A DNA stretch of 64,000 nt from Salarias fasciatus. Its lineage: Eukaryota > Chordata > Actinopteri > Blenniiformes > Blenniidae. A model generated the notes under the pieces. That model did not search any database, was not told the DNA's origin, and worked only from the letters and a program-made list of their open reading frames with translations. This document shows, in pieces, positions 25,036 through 36,900 of the stretch (its first letter is position 1; each line of letters opens with the position of its first letter). Both the position numbers and the translations under genes were made by a program. The stretch covers positions 2,279,050-2,343,049 of the forward strand of contig NW_021941374.1 of the NCBI RefSeq assembly GCF_902148845.1. Reading direction: 5' to 3'.

Positions 25036-25214
25036 AATGTGACCACTGACGATGGTGGTTCTTATACATGTGTCACAACAAGACTGTTTCAAAGCATCTA
25101 TATACTTCTATAGATATATTTATTATCAAAAGATAGATAGATAGATTGATGAGTGATTGATTGACTGAAAATGGTTTCCTTGACAGTGATTCAAAATGTC
25201 AGCAAGATGTGGAA

Positions 25215-25337
25215 AAGCTTGCAGCACAGGTATTCCAAGGCAGTCTCCCATCCCAGTACTAAACCAGGCCCGAGCCTTCTTTGCTTGCTTCCGAGATCAG
25301 ACGAGATCGGGCCCTTTCAGGCTGGGTGGCCGTAAGC
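25215..25337 (-). pseudogene. 5S rRNA copy with a 4-bp insertion in box A
   Basis: TTTGCTTGCTTCC in place of TTTGCTTCC duplicates TTGC inside box A; other single-base changes are present. Probably not transcribable from its internal promoter. Confidence 0.8.
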
Positions 25338-25519
25338 GCATGTGACCACTGACGATGGTGGTTCTTATACATGAGTCACAACAAGACTGTTTCAAAACAT
25401 CTATATACTTCTATAGATATATTATTCATCAAAAGATAGATAGATAGATTGATTGAGTGATTGATTGACTGGAAAAAGGTTTCCTTGACAGTGCATTCAA
25501 ATGTCAGCAAGATGTGGAA

Positions 25520-25638
25520 AAGCTTACAGCACCTGGTATTCCAAGGCAGTCTCCCATCCCAGTACTAACCAGGCCCGAGCCTTCTTTGCTTCCGAGATCA
25601 GACGAGATCGGGCCCTTTAGGCTGGTGTGGCCGTAAGC
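25520..25638 (-). rRNA. 5S rRNA, transitional copy at the A/B boundary
   Basis: 119 bp. The 3' end is type B (CACCTGG), the spacer before it is type A (GCATTC), and the loop near position 21 lacks one base. A recombinant or early type B unit. Confidence 0.8.
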
Positions 25639-25823
25639 GATGTGACCACTGACGACGGTGGTTCTTATAAATGTGTCACAACAAGACTGTTTCAAAGCAT
25701 GTATATACTTCTATAAATACATTTATTTATCAAAAGATAGATAGATAGATAGATTGATTGAGTGATTGATTGACTGAAAAAGGTTTCCTTGACAGTGCTT
25801 TCAAATGTCAGCAAGATGTGGAA

Positions 25824-25943
25824 AAGCTTACAGCACCTGGTATTCCAAGGCAGTCTCCCATCCCAGTACTAACCAGGCCCGAGCCTTCTTTGCTTCCGAG
25901 ATCAGACGAGATCGGGCCCTTTTAGGCTGGTGTGGCCGTAAGC
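25824..25943 (-). rRNA. 5S rRNA, first standard type B copy
   Basis: The gene differs from type A at RNA positions 21 (G to A) and about 106 (G to A). Terminator T-run and a -31 TATAAG are present. From here to about 41.3 kb the units are highly uniform. Confidence 0.9.
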
Positions 25944-28900
25944 GATGTGACCACTGACGACGGTGGTTCTTATAAATGTGTCACAACAAGACTGTTTCAA
26001 AGCATGTATATACTTCTATAAATACATTTATTTATCAAAAGATAGATAGATAGATAGATTGATTGAGTGATTGATTGACTGAAAAAGGTTTCCTTGACAG
26101 TGCTTTCAAATGTCAGCAAGATGTGGAAAAGCTTACAGCACCTGGTATTCCAAGGCAGTCTCCCATCCCAGTACTAACCAGGCCCGAGCCTTCTTTGCTT
26201 CCGAGATCAGACGAGATCGGGCCCTTTTAGGCTGGTGTGGCCGTAAGCGATGTGACCACTGACGACGGTGGTTCTTATAAATGTGTCACAACAAGACTGT
26301 TTCAAAGCATGTATATACTTCTATAAATACATTTATTTATCAAAAGATAGATAGATAGATAGATTGATTGAGTGATTGATTGACTGAAAAAGGTTTCCTT
26401 GACAGTGCTTTCAAATGTCAGCAAGATGTGGAAAAGCTTACAGCACCTGGTATTCCAAGGCAGTCTCCCATCCCAGTACTAACCAGGCCCGAGCCTTCTT
26501 TGCTTCCGAGATCAGACGAGATCGGGCCCTTTTAGGCTGGTGTGGCCGTAAGCGATGTGACCACTGACGACGGTGGTTCTTATAAATGTGTCACAACAAG
26601 ACTGTTTCAAAGCATGTATATACTTCTATAAATACATTTATTTATCAAAAGATAGATAGATAGATAGATAGATTGATTGAGTGATTGATTGACTGAAAAA
26701 GGTTTCCTTGACAGTGCTTTCAAATGTCAGCAAGATGTGGAAAAGCTTACAGCACCTGGTATTCCAAGGCAGTCTCCCATCCCAGTACTAACCAGGCCCG
26801 AGCCTTCTTTGCTTCCGAGATCAGACGAGATCGGGCCCTTTTAGGCTGGTGTGGCCGTAAGCGATGTGACCACTGACGACGGTGGTTCTTATAAATGTGT
26901 CACAACAAGGCTGTTTCAAAGCATGTATATACTTCTATAAATACATTTATTTATCAAAAGATAGATAGATAGATAGATTGATTGAGTGATTGATTGACTG
27001 AAAAAGGTTTCCTTGACAGTGCTTTCAAATGTCAGCAAGATGTGGAAAAGCTTACAGCACCTGGTATTCCAAGGCAGTCTCCCATCCCAGTACTAACCAG
27101 GCCCGAGCCTTCTTTGCTTCCGAGATCAGACGAGATCGGGCCCTTTTAGGCTGGTGTGGCCGTAAGCGATGTGACCACTGACGACGGTGGTTCTTATAAA
27201 TGTGTCACAACAAGACTGTTTCAAAGCATGTATATACTTCTATAAATACATTTATTTATCAAAAGATAGATAGATAGATAGATTGATTGAGTGATTGATT
27301 GACTGAAAAAGGTTTCCTTGACAGTGCTTTCAAATGTCAGCAAGATGTGGAAAAGCTTACAGCACCTGGTATTCCAAGGCAGTCTCCCATCCCAGTACTA
27401 ACCAGGCCCGAGCCTTCTTTGCTTCCGAGATCAGACGAGATCGGGCCCTTTTAGGCTGGTGTGGCCGTAAGCGATGTGCCCACTGACGACGGTGGTTCTT
27501 ATAAATGTGTCACAACAAGACTGTTTCAAAGCATGTATATACTTCTATAGATATATTTATTTATCAAAAGATAGATAGATAGATAGATAGATTGATTGAG
27601 TGATTGATTGACTGAAAAAGGTTTCCTTGACAGTGCTTTCAAATGTCAGCAAGATGTGGAAAAGCTTACAGCACCTGGTATTCCAAGGCAGTCTCCCATC
27701 CCAGTACTAACCAGGCCCGAGCCTTCTTTGCTTCCGAGATCAGACGAGATCGGGCCCTTTTAGGCTGGTGTGGCCGTAAGCGATGCGACCACTGACGACG
27801 GTGGTTCTTATAAATGTGTCACAACAAGACTGTTTCAAAGCATGTATATACTTCTATAAATACATTTATTTATCAAAAGATAGATAGATAGATAGATTGA
27901 TTGAGTGATTGATTGACTGAAAAAGGTTTCCTTGACAGTGCTTTCAAATGTCAGCAAGATGTGGAAAAGCTTACAGCACCTGGTATTCCAAGGCAGTCTC
28001 CCATCCCAGTACTAACCAGGCCCGAGCCTTCTTTGCTTCCGAGATCAGACGAGATCGGGCCCTTTTAGGCTGGTGTGGCCGTAAGCGATGTGACCACTGA
28101 CGACGGTGGTTCTTATAAATGTGTCACAACAAGACTGTTTCAAAGCATGTATATACTTCTATAAATACATTTATTTATCAAAGATAGATAGATAGATAGA
28201 TAGATTGATTGAGTGATTGATTGACTGAAAAAGGTTTCCTTGACAGTGCTTTCAAATGTCAGCAAGATGTGGAAAAGCTTACAGCACCTGGTATTCCAAG
28301 GCAGTCTCCCATCCCAGTACTAACCAGGCCCGAGCCTTCTTTGCTTCCGAGATCAGACGAGATCGGGCCCTTTTAGGCTGGTGTGGCCGTAAGCGATGTG
28401 ACCACTGACGACGGTGGTTCTTATAAATGTGTCACAACAAGACTGTTTCAAAGCATGTATATACTTCTATAATACATTTATTTATCAAAAGATAGATAGA
28501 TAGATAGATTGATTGAGTGATTGATTGACTGAAAAAGGTTTCCTTGACAGTGCTTTCAAATGTCAGCAAGATGTGGAAAAGCTTACAGCACCTTGTATTC
28601 CAAGGCAGTCTCCCATCCCAGTACTAACCAGGCCCGAGCCTTCTTTGCTTCCGAGATCAGACGAGATCGGGCCCTTTTAGGCTGGTGTGGCCGTAAGCGA
28701 TGTGACCACTGACGACGGTGGTTCTTATAAATGTGTCACAACAAGACTGTTTCAAAGCATGTATATACTTCTATAAATACATTTATTTATCAAAAGATAG
28801 ATAGATAGATAGATTGATTGAGTGATTGATTGACTGAAAAAGGTTTCCTTGACAGTGCTTTCAAATGTCAGCAAGATGTGGAAAAGCTTACAGCACCTGG

Positions 28901-29802
28901 TATTCCAAGGCAGTCTCCCATCCCAGTACTAACCAGGCCCGAGCCTTCTTTGCTTCCGAGATCAGACGAGATCGGGCCCTTTTAGGCTGGTGTGGCCGTA
29001 AGCGATGTGACCACGGACGACGGTGGTTCTTATAAATGTGTCACAACAAGGCTGTTTCAAAGCATGTATATACTTCTATAAATACATTTATTTATCAAAA
29101 GATAGATAGATAGATAGATAGATTGATTGAGTGATTGATTGACTGAAAAAGGTTTCCTTGACAGTGCTTTCAAATGTCAGCAAGATGTGGAAAAGCTTAC
29201 AGCACCTGGTATTCCAAGGCAGTCTCCCATCCCAGTACTAACCAGGCCCGAGCCTTCTTTGCTTCCGAGATCAGACGAGATCGGGCCCTTTTAGGCTGGT
29301 GTGGCCGTAAGCGATGTGACCACTGACGACGGTGGTTCTTATAAATGTGTCACAACAAGACTGTTTCAAAGCATGTATATACTTCTATAAATACATTTAT
29401 TTATCAAAAGATAGATAGATAGATAGATTGATTGAGTGATTGATTGACTGAAAAAGGTTTCCTTGACAGTGCTTTCAAATGTCAGCAAGATGTGGAAAAG
29501 CTTACAGCACCTGGTATTCCAAGGCAGTCTCCCATCCCAGTACTAACCAGGCCCGAGCCTTCTTTGCTTCCGAGATCAGACGAGATCGGGCCCTTTTAGG
29601 CTGGTGTGGCCGTAAGCGATGCGACCACTGACGACGGTGGTTCTTATAAATGTGTCACAACAAGACTGTTTCAAAGCATGTATATACTTCTATAAATACA
29701 TTTATTTATCAAAAGATAGATAGATAGATAGATTGATTGAGTGATTGATTGACTGAAAAAGGTTTCCTTGACAGTGCTTTCAAATGTCAGCAAGATGTGG
29801 AA

Positions 29803-29922
29803 AAGCTTACAGCACCTGGTATTCCAAGGCAGTCTCCCACCCCAGTACTAACCAGGCCCGAGCCTTCTTTGCTTCCGAGATCAGACGAGATCGGGCCCTT
29901 TTAGGCTGGTGTGGCCGTAAGC
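29803..29922 (-). rRNA. 5S rRNA, type B with A83G
   Basis: Box C reads GGGGTGGGAGAC. The same change is shared by the next two copies (30108, 30414) and by 31329, showing local spread of a variant. Position 83 is the bulged adenosine of helix IV, next to the TFIIIA and 5S-protein contact area. Confidence 0.85.
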
Positions 29923-32900
29923 GATGTGACCACTGACGACGGTGGTTCTTATAAATGTGTCACAACAAGACTGTTTCAAAGCATGTATATACTTCTATAA
30001 ATACATTTATTTATCAAAAGATAGATAGATAGATAGATTGATTGAGTGATTGATTGACTGAAAAAGGTTTCCTTGACAGTGCTTTCAAATGTCAGCAAGA
30101 TGTGGAAAAGCTTACAGCACCTGGTATTCCAAGGCAGTCTCCCACCCCAGTACTAACCAGGCCCGAGCCTTCTTTGCTTCCGAGATCAGACGAGATCGGG
30201 CCCTTTTAGGCTGGTGTGGCCGTAAGCGATGATGACCACTGACGACGGTGGTTCTTATAAATGTGTCACAACAAGACTGTTTCAAAGCATGTATATACTT
30301 CTATAAATACATTTATTTATCAAAAGATAGATAGATAGATAGATTGATTGAGTGATTGATTGACTGAAAAAGGTTTCCTTGACAGTGCTTTCAAATGTCA
30401 GCAAGATGTGGAAAAGCTTACAGCACCTGGTATTCCAAGGCAGTCTCCCACCCCAGTACTAACCAGGCCCGAGCCTTCTTTGCTTCCGAGATCAGACGAG
30501 ATCGGGCCCTTTTAGGCTGGTGTGGCCGTAAGCGATGTGCCCACTGACGACGGTGGTTCTTATAAATGTGTCACAACAAGGCTGTTTCAAAGCATGTATA
30601 TACTTCTATAAATACATTTATTTATCAAAAGATAGATAGATAGATAGATTGATTGAGTGATTGATTGACTGAAAAAGGTTTCCTTGACAGTGCTTTCAAA
30701 TGTCAGCAAGATGTGGAAAAGCTTACAGCACCTGGTATTCCAAGGCAGTCTCCCATCCCAGTACTAACCAGGCCCGAGCCTTCTTTGCTTCCGAGATCAG
30801 ACGAGATCGGGCCCTTTTAGGCTGGTGTGGCCGTAAGCGATGCGACCACTGACGACGGTGGTTCTTATAAATGTGTCACAACAAGGCTGTTTCAAAGCAT
30901 GTATATACTTCTATAAATACATTTATTTATCAAAAGATAGATAGATAGATAGATTGATTGAGTGATTGATTGACTGAAAAAGGTTTCCTTGACAGTGCTT
31001 TCAAATGTCAGCAAGATGTGGAAAAGCTTACAGCACCTGGTATTCCAAGGCAGTCTCCCATCCCAGTACTAACCAGGCCCGAGCCTTCTTTGCTTCCGAG
31101 ATCAGACGAGATCGGGCCCTTTTAGGCTGGTGTGGCCGTAAGCGATGCGACCACTGACGACGGTGGTTCTTATAAATGTGTCACAACAAGACTGTTTCAA
31201 AGCATGTATATACTTCTATAAATACATTTATTTATCAAAAGATAGATAGATAGATAGATTGATTGAGTGATTGATTGACTGAAAAAGGTTTCCTTGACAG
31301 TGCTTTCAAATGTCAGCAAGATGTGGAAAAGCTTACAGCACCTGGTATTCCAAGGCAGTCTCCCACCCCAGTACTAACCAGGCCCGAGCCTTCTTTGCTT
31401 CCGAGATCAGACGAGATCGGGCCCTTTTAGGCTGGTGTGGCCGTAAGCGATGCTGACCACTGACGACGGTGGTTCTTATAAATGTGTCACAACAAGACTG
31501 TTTCAAAGCATGTATATACTTCTATAATACATTTATTTATCAAAAGATAGATAGATAGATAGATTGATTGAGTGATTGATTGACTGAAAAAGGTTTCCTT
31601 GACAGTGCTTTCAAATGTCAGCAAGATGTGGAAAAGCTTACAGCACCTGGTATTCCAAGGCAGTCTCCCATCCCAGTACTAACCAGGCCCGAGCCTTCTT
31701 TGCTTCCGAGATCAGACGAGATCGGGCCCTTTTAGGCTGGTGTGGCCGTAAGCGATGCGACCACTGACGACGGTGGTTCTTATAAATGTGTCACAACAAG
31801 ACTGTTTCAAAGCATGTATATACTTCTATAAATACATTTATTTATCAAAAGATAGATAGATAGATAGATTGATTGATTGATTGATTGACTGAAAAAGGTT
31901 TCCTTGACAGTGCTTTCAAATGTCAGCAAGATGTGGAAAAGCTTACAGCACCTGGTATTCCAAGGCAGTCTCCCATCCCAGTACTAACCAGGCCCGAGCC
32001 TTCTTTGCTTCCGAGATCAGACGAGATCGGGCCCTTTTAGGCTGGTGTGGCCGTAAGCGATGTGCCCACTGACGACGGTGGTTCTTATAAATGTGTCACA
32101 ACAAGACTGTTTCAAAGCATGTATATACTTCTATAAATACATTTATTTATCAAAAGATAGATAGATAGATAGATTGATTGAGTGATTGATTGACTGAAAA
32201 AGGTTTCCTTGACAGTGCTTTCAAATGTCAGCAAGATGTGGAAAAGCTTACAGCACCTGGTATTCCAAGGCAGTCTCCCATCCCAGTACTAACCAGGCCC
32301 GAGCCTTCTTTGCTTCCGAGATCAGACGAGATCGGGCCCTTTTAGGCTGGTGTGGCCATAAGCGATGCTGACCACTGACGACGGTGGTTCTTATAAATGT
32401 GTCACAACAAGACTGTTTCAAAGCATGTATATACTTCTATAAATACATTTATTTATCAAAAGATAGATAGATAGATAGATTGATTGAGTGATTGATTGAC
32501 TGAAAAAGGTTTCCTTGACAGTGCTTTCAAATGTCAGCAAGATGTGGAAAAGCTTACAGCACCTGGTATTCCAAGGCAGTCTCCCATCCCAGTACTAACC
32601 AGGCCCGAGCCTTCTTTGCTTCCGAGATCAGACGAGATCGGGCCCTTTTAGGCTGGTGTGGCCGTAAGCGATGTGACCACTGACGACGGTGGTTCTTATA
32701 AATGTGTCACAACAAGACTGTTTCAAAGCATGTATATACTTCTATAAATACATTTATTTATCAAAAGATAGATAGATAGATAGATAGATAGATTGATTGA
32801 GTGATTGATTGACTGAAAAAGGTTTCCTTGACAGTGCTTTCAAATGTCAGCAAGATGTGGAAAAGCTTACAGCACCTGGTATTCCAAGGCAGTCTCCCAT

Positions 32901-33785
32901 CCCAGTACTAACCAGGCCCGAGCCTTCTTTGCTTCCGAGATCAGACGAGATCGGGCCCTTTTAGGCTGGTGTGGCCGTAAGCGATGTGACCACTGACGAC
33001 GGTGGTTCTTATAAATGTGTCACAACAAGACTGTTTCAAAGCATGTATATACTTCTATAAATACATTTATTTATCAAAAGATAGATAGATAGATAGATTG
33101 ATTGAGTGATTGATTGACTGAAAAAGGTTTCCTTGACAGTGCTTTCAAATGTCAGCAAGATGTGGAAAAGCTTACAGCACCTGGTATTCCAAGGCAGTCT
33201 CCCATCCCAGTACTAACCAGGCCCGAGCCTTCTTTGCTTCCGAGATCAGACGAGATCGGGCCCTTTTAGGCTGGTGTGGCCGTAAGCGATGCGACCACTG
33301 ACGACGGTGGTTCTTATAAATGTGTCACAACAAGACTGTTTCAAAGCATGTATATACTTCTATAAATACATTTATTTATCAAAAGATAGATAGATAGATA
33401 GATTGATTGAGTGATTGATTGACTGAAAAAGGTTTCCTTGACAGTGCATTCAAATGTCAGCAAGATGTGGAAAAGCTTACAGCACCTGGTATTCCAAGGC
33501 AGTCTCCCATCCCAGTACTAACCAGGCCCGAGCCTTCTTTGCTTCCGAGATCAGACGAGATCGGGCCCTTTTAGGCTGGTGTGGCCGTAAGCGATGTGAC
33601 CACTGACGACGGTGGTTCTTATAAATGTGTCACAACAAGACTGTTTCAAAGCATGTATATACTTCTATAAATACATTTATTTATCAAAAGATAGATAGAT
33701 AGATAGATAGATAGATTGATTGAGTGATTGATTGACTGAAAAAGGTTTCCTTGACAGTGCTTTCAAATGTCAGCAAGATGTGGAA

Positions 33786-33905
33786 AAGCTTACAGCACCT
33801 TGTATTCCAAGGCAGTCTCCCATCCCAGTACTAACCAGGCCCGAGCCTTCTTTGCTTCCGAGATCTGACGAGATCGGGCCCTTTTAGGCTGGTGTGGCCG
33901 TAAGC
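33786..33905 (-). rRNA. 5S rRNA, type B with change at position 40
   Basis: GTCAGATC replaces GTCTGATC, together with a changed base near the 3' end (CACCTTGTATT). The pair of changes recurs at 34091 and 36875. Confidence 0.85.
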
Positions 33906-36900
33906 GATGTGACCACTGACGACGGTGGTTCTTATAAATGTGTCACAACAAGACTGTTTCAAAGCATGTATATACTTCTATAAATACATTTATTTATCAA
34001 AAGATAGATAGATAGATAGATTGATTGAGTGATTGATTGACTGAAAAAGGTTTCCTTGACAGTGCTTTCAAATGTCAGCAAGATGTGGAAAAGCTTACAG
34101 CACCTTGTATTCCAAGGCAGTCTCCCATCCCAGTACTAACCAGGCCCGAGCCTTCTTTGCTTCCGAGATCTGACGAGATCGGGCCCTTTTAGGCTGGTGT
34201 GGCCGTAAGCGATGTGACCACTGACGACGGTGGTTCTTATAAATGTGTCACAACAAGACTGTTTCAAAGCATGTATATACTTCTATAAATACATTTATTT
34301 ATCAAAAGATAGATAGATAGATAGATAGATAGATTGATTGAGTGATTGATTGACTGAAAAAGGTTTCCTTGACAGTGCTTTCAAATGTCAGCAAGATGTG
34401 GAAAAGCTTACAGCACCTGGTATTCCAAGGCAGTCTCCCATCCCAGTACTAACCAGGCCCGAGCCTTCTTTGCTTCCGAGATCAGACGAGATCGGGCCCT
34501 TTTAGGCTGGTGTGGCCGTAAGCGATGTGACCACTGACGACGGTGGTTCTTATACATGTGTCACAACAAGACTGTTTCAAAGCATGTATATACTTCTATA
34601 AATACATTTATTTATCAAAAGATAGATAGATAGATAGATAGATAGATTGATTGAGTGATTGATTGACTGAAAAAGGTTTCCTTGACAGTGCTTTCAAATG
34701 TCAGCAAGATGTGGAAAAGCTTACAGCACCTGGTATTCCAAGGCAGTCTCCCATCCCAGTACTAACCAGGCCCGAGCCTTCTTTGCTTCCGAGATCAGAC
34801 GAGATCGGGCCCTTTTAGGCTGGTGTGGCCGTAAGCGATGCGACCACTGACGACGGTGGTTCTTATAAATGTGTCACAACAAGACTGTTTCAAAGCATGT
34901 ATATACTTCTATAAATACATTTATTTATCAAAAGATAGATAGATAGATAGATAGATTGATTGAGTGATTGATTGACTGAAAAAGGTTTCCTTGACAGTGC
35001 TTTCAAATGTCAGCAAGATGTGGAAAAGCTTACAGCACCTGGTATTCCAAGGCAGTCTCCCATCCCAGTACTAACCAGGCCCGAGCCTTCTTTGCTTCCG
35101 AGATCAGACGAGATCGGGCCCTTTTAGGCTGGTGTGGCCGTAAGCGATGCGACCACTGACGACGGTGGTTCTTATAAATGTGTCACAACAAGACTGTTTC
35201 AAAGCATGTATATACTTCTATAAATACATTTATTTATCAAAAGATAGATAGATAGATAGATTGATTGAGTGATTGATTGACTGAAAAAGGTTTCCTTGAC
35301 AGTGCTTTCAAATGTCAGCAAGATGTGGAAAAGCTTACAGCACCTGGTATTCCAAGGCAGTCTCCCATCCCAGTACTAACCAGGCCCGAGCCTTCTTTGC
35401 TTCCGAGATCAGACGAGATCGGGCCCTTTTAGGCTGGTGTGGCCGTAAGCCATGCGACCACTGACGACGGTGGTTCTTATAAATGTGTCACAACAAGACT
35501 GTTTCAAAGCATGTATATACTTCTATAATACATTTATTTATCAAAAGATAGATAGATAGATAGATTGATTGAGTGATTGATTGACTGAAAAAGGTTTCCT
35601 TGACAGTGCTTTCAAATGTCAGCAAGATGTGGAAAAGCTTACAGCACCTGGTATTCCAAGGCAGTCTCCCATCCCAGTACTAACCAGGCCCGAGCCTTCT
35701 TTGCTTCCGAGATCAGACGAGATCGGGCCCTTTTAGGCTGGTGTGGCCGTAAGCGATGTGACCACTGACGACGGTGGTTCTTATAAATGTGTCACAACAA
35801 GACTGTTTCAAAGCATGTATATACTTCTATAAATACATTTATTTATCAAAAGATAGATAGATAGATAGATAGATAGATTGATTGAGTGATTGATTGACTG
35901 AAAAAGGTTTCCTTGACAGTGCTTTCAAATGTCAGCAAGATGTGGAAAAGCTTACAGCACCTGGTATTCCAAGGCAGTCTCCCATCCCAGTACTAACCAG
36001 GCCCGAGCCTTCTTTGCTTCCGAGATCAGACGAGATCGGGCCCTTTTAGGCTGGTGTGGCCGTAAGCGATGCGACCACTGACGACGGTGGTTCTTATAAA
36101 TGTGTCACAACAAGACTGTTTCAAAGCATGTATATACTTCTATAAATACATTTATTTATCAAAAGATAGATAGATAGATAGATAGATTGATTGAGTGATT
36201 GATTGACTGAAAAAGGTTTCCTTGACAGTGCTTTCAAATGTCAGCAAGATGTGGAAAAGCTTACAGCACCTTGTATTCCAAGGCAGTCTCCCATCCCAGT
36301 ACTAACCAGGCCCGAGCCTTCTTTGCTTCCGAGATCAGACGAGATCGGGCCCTTTTAGGCTGGTGTGGCCGTAAGCGATGCGACCACTGACGACGGTGGT
36401 TCTTATAAATGTGTCACAACAAGACTGTTTCAAAGCATGTATATACTTCTATAAATACATTTATTTATCAAAAGATAGATAGATAGATAGATTGATTGAG
36501 TGATTGATTGACTGAAAAAGGTTTCCTTGACAGTGCTTTCAAATGTCAGCAAGATGTGGAAAAGCTTACAGCACCTGGTATTCCAAGGCAGTCTCCCATC
36601 CCAGTACTAACCAGGCCCGAGCCTTCTTTGCTTCCGAGATCAGACGAGATCGGGCCCTTTTAGGCTGGTGTGGCCGTAAGCGATGTGACCACTGACGACG
36701 GTGGTTCTTCTAAATGTGTCACAACAAGACTGTTTCAAAGCATGTATATACTTCTATAAATACATTTATTTATCAAAAGATAGATAGATAGATAGATAGA
36801 TAGATTGATTGAGTGATTGATTGACTGAAAAAGGTTTCCTTGACAGTGCTTTCAAATGTCAGCAAGATGTGGAAAAGCTTACAGCACCTTGTATTCCAAG

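Larger units (their letters stand above)
14363..25480 (-). repeat. 5S rDNA tandem array, type A block (301-bp unit)
   Basis: The 5S genes are read on the minus strand. Low-coordinate (3') ends of the near-complete copies are: 14713, 15014, 15315, 15616, 15917, 16218, 16507, 16808, 17109, 17410, 17711, 18012, 18313, 18602, 18903, 19204, 19498, 19799, 20100, 20401, 20703, 21005, 21306, 21607, 21908, 22209, 22510, 22811, 23112, 23413, 23714, 24016, 24316, 24617, 24915, 25215; each gene spans 120 bp unless noted below. Type A marks are G at RNA position 21, CCGGGTG near the 3' end, GAAAACGG or GAAAATGG in the spacer, and three GATA repeats. Two spacer versions alternate irregularly: TATAAG at about -31 with T at -1, and TTTAAG with C at -1. 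Two units are 289 bp (starting near 16453 and 18548) through loss of 12 bp in the spacer. Confidence 0.95.

Noticed and set aside
14659-25113. Some forty plus-strand reading frames of 62-83 codons (TENGFLDSAFKCQQDVEKLT...) repeated every 301 bp, as a repeated protein gene
   Set aside because: They are the antisense of the 5S rRNA gene plus spacer, have no ATG at the common start, and end at the spacer stop. They follow from the array.
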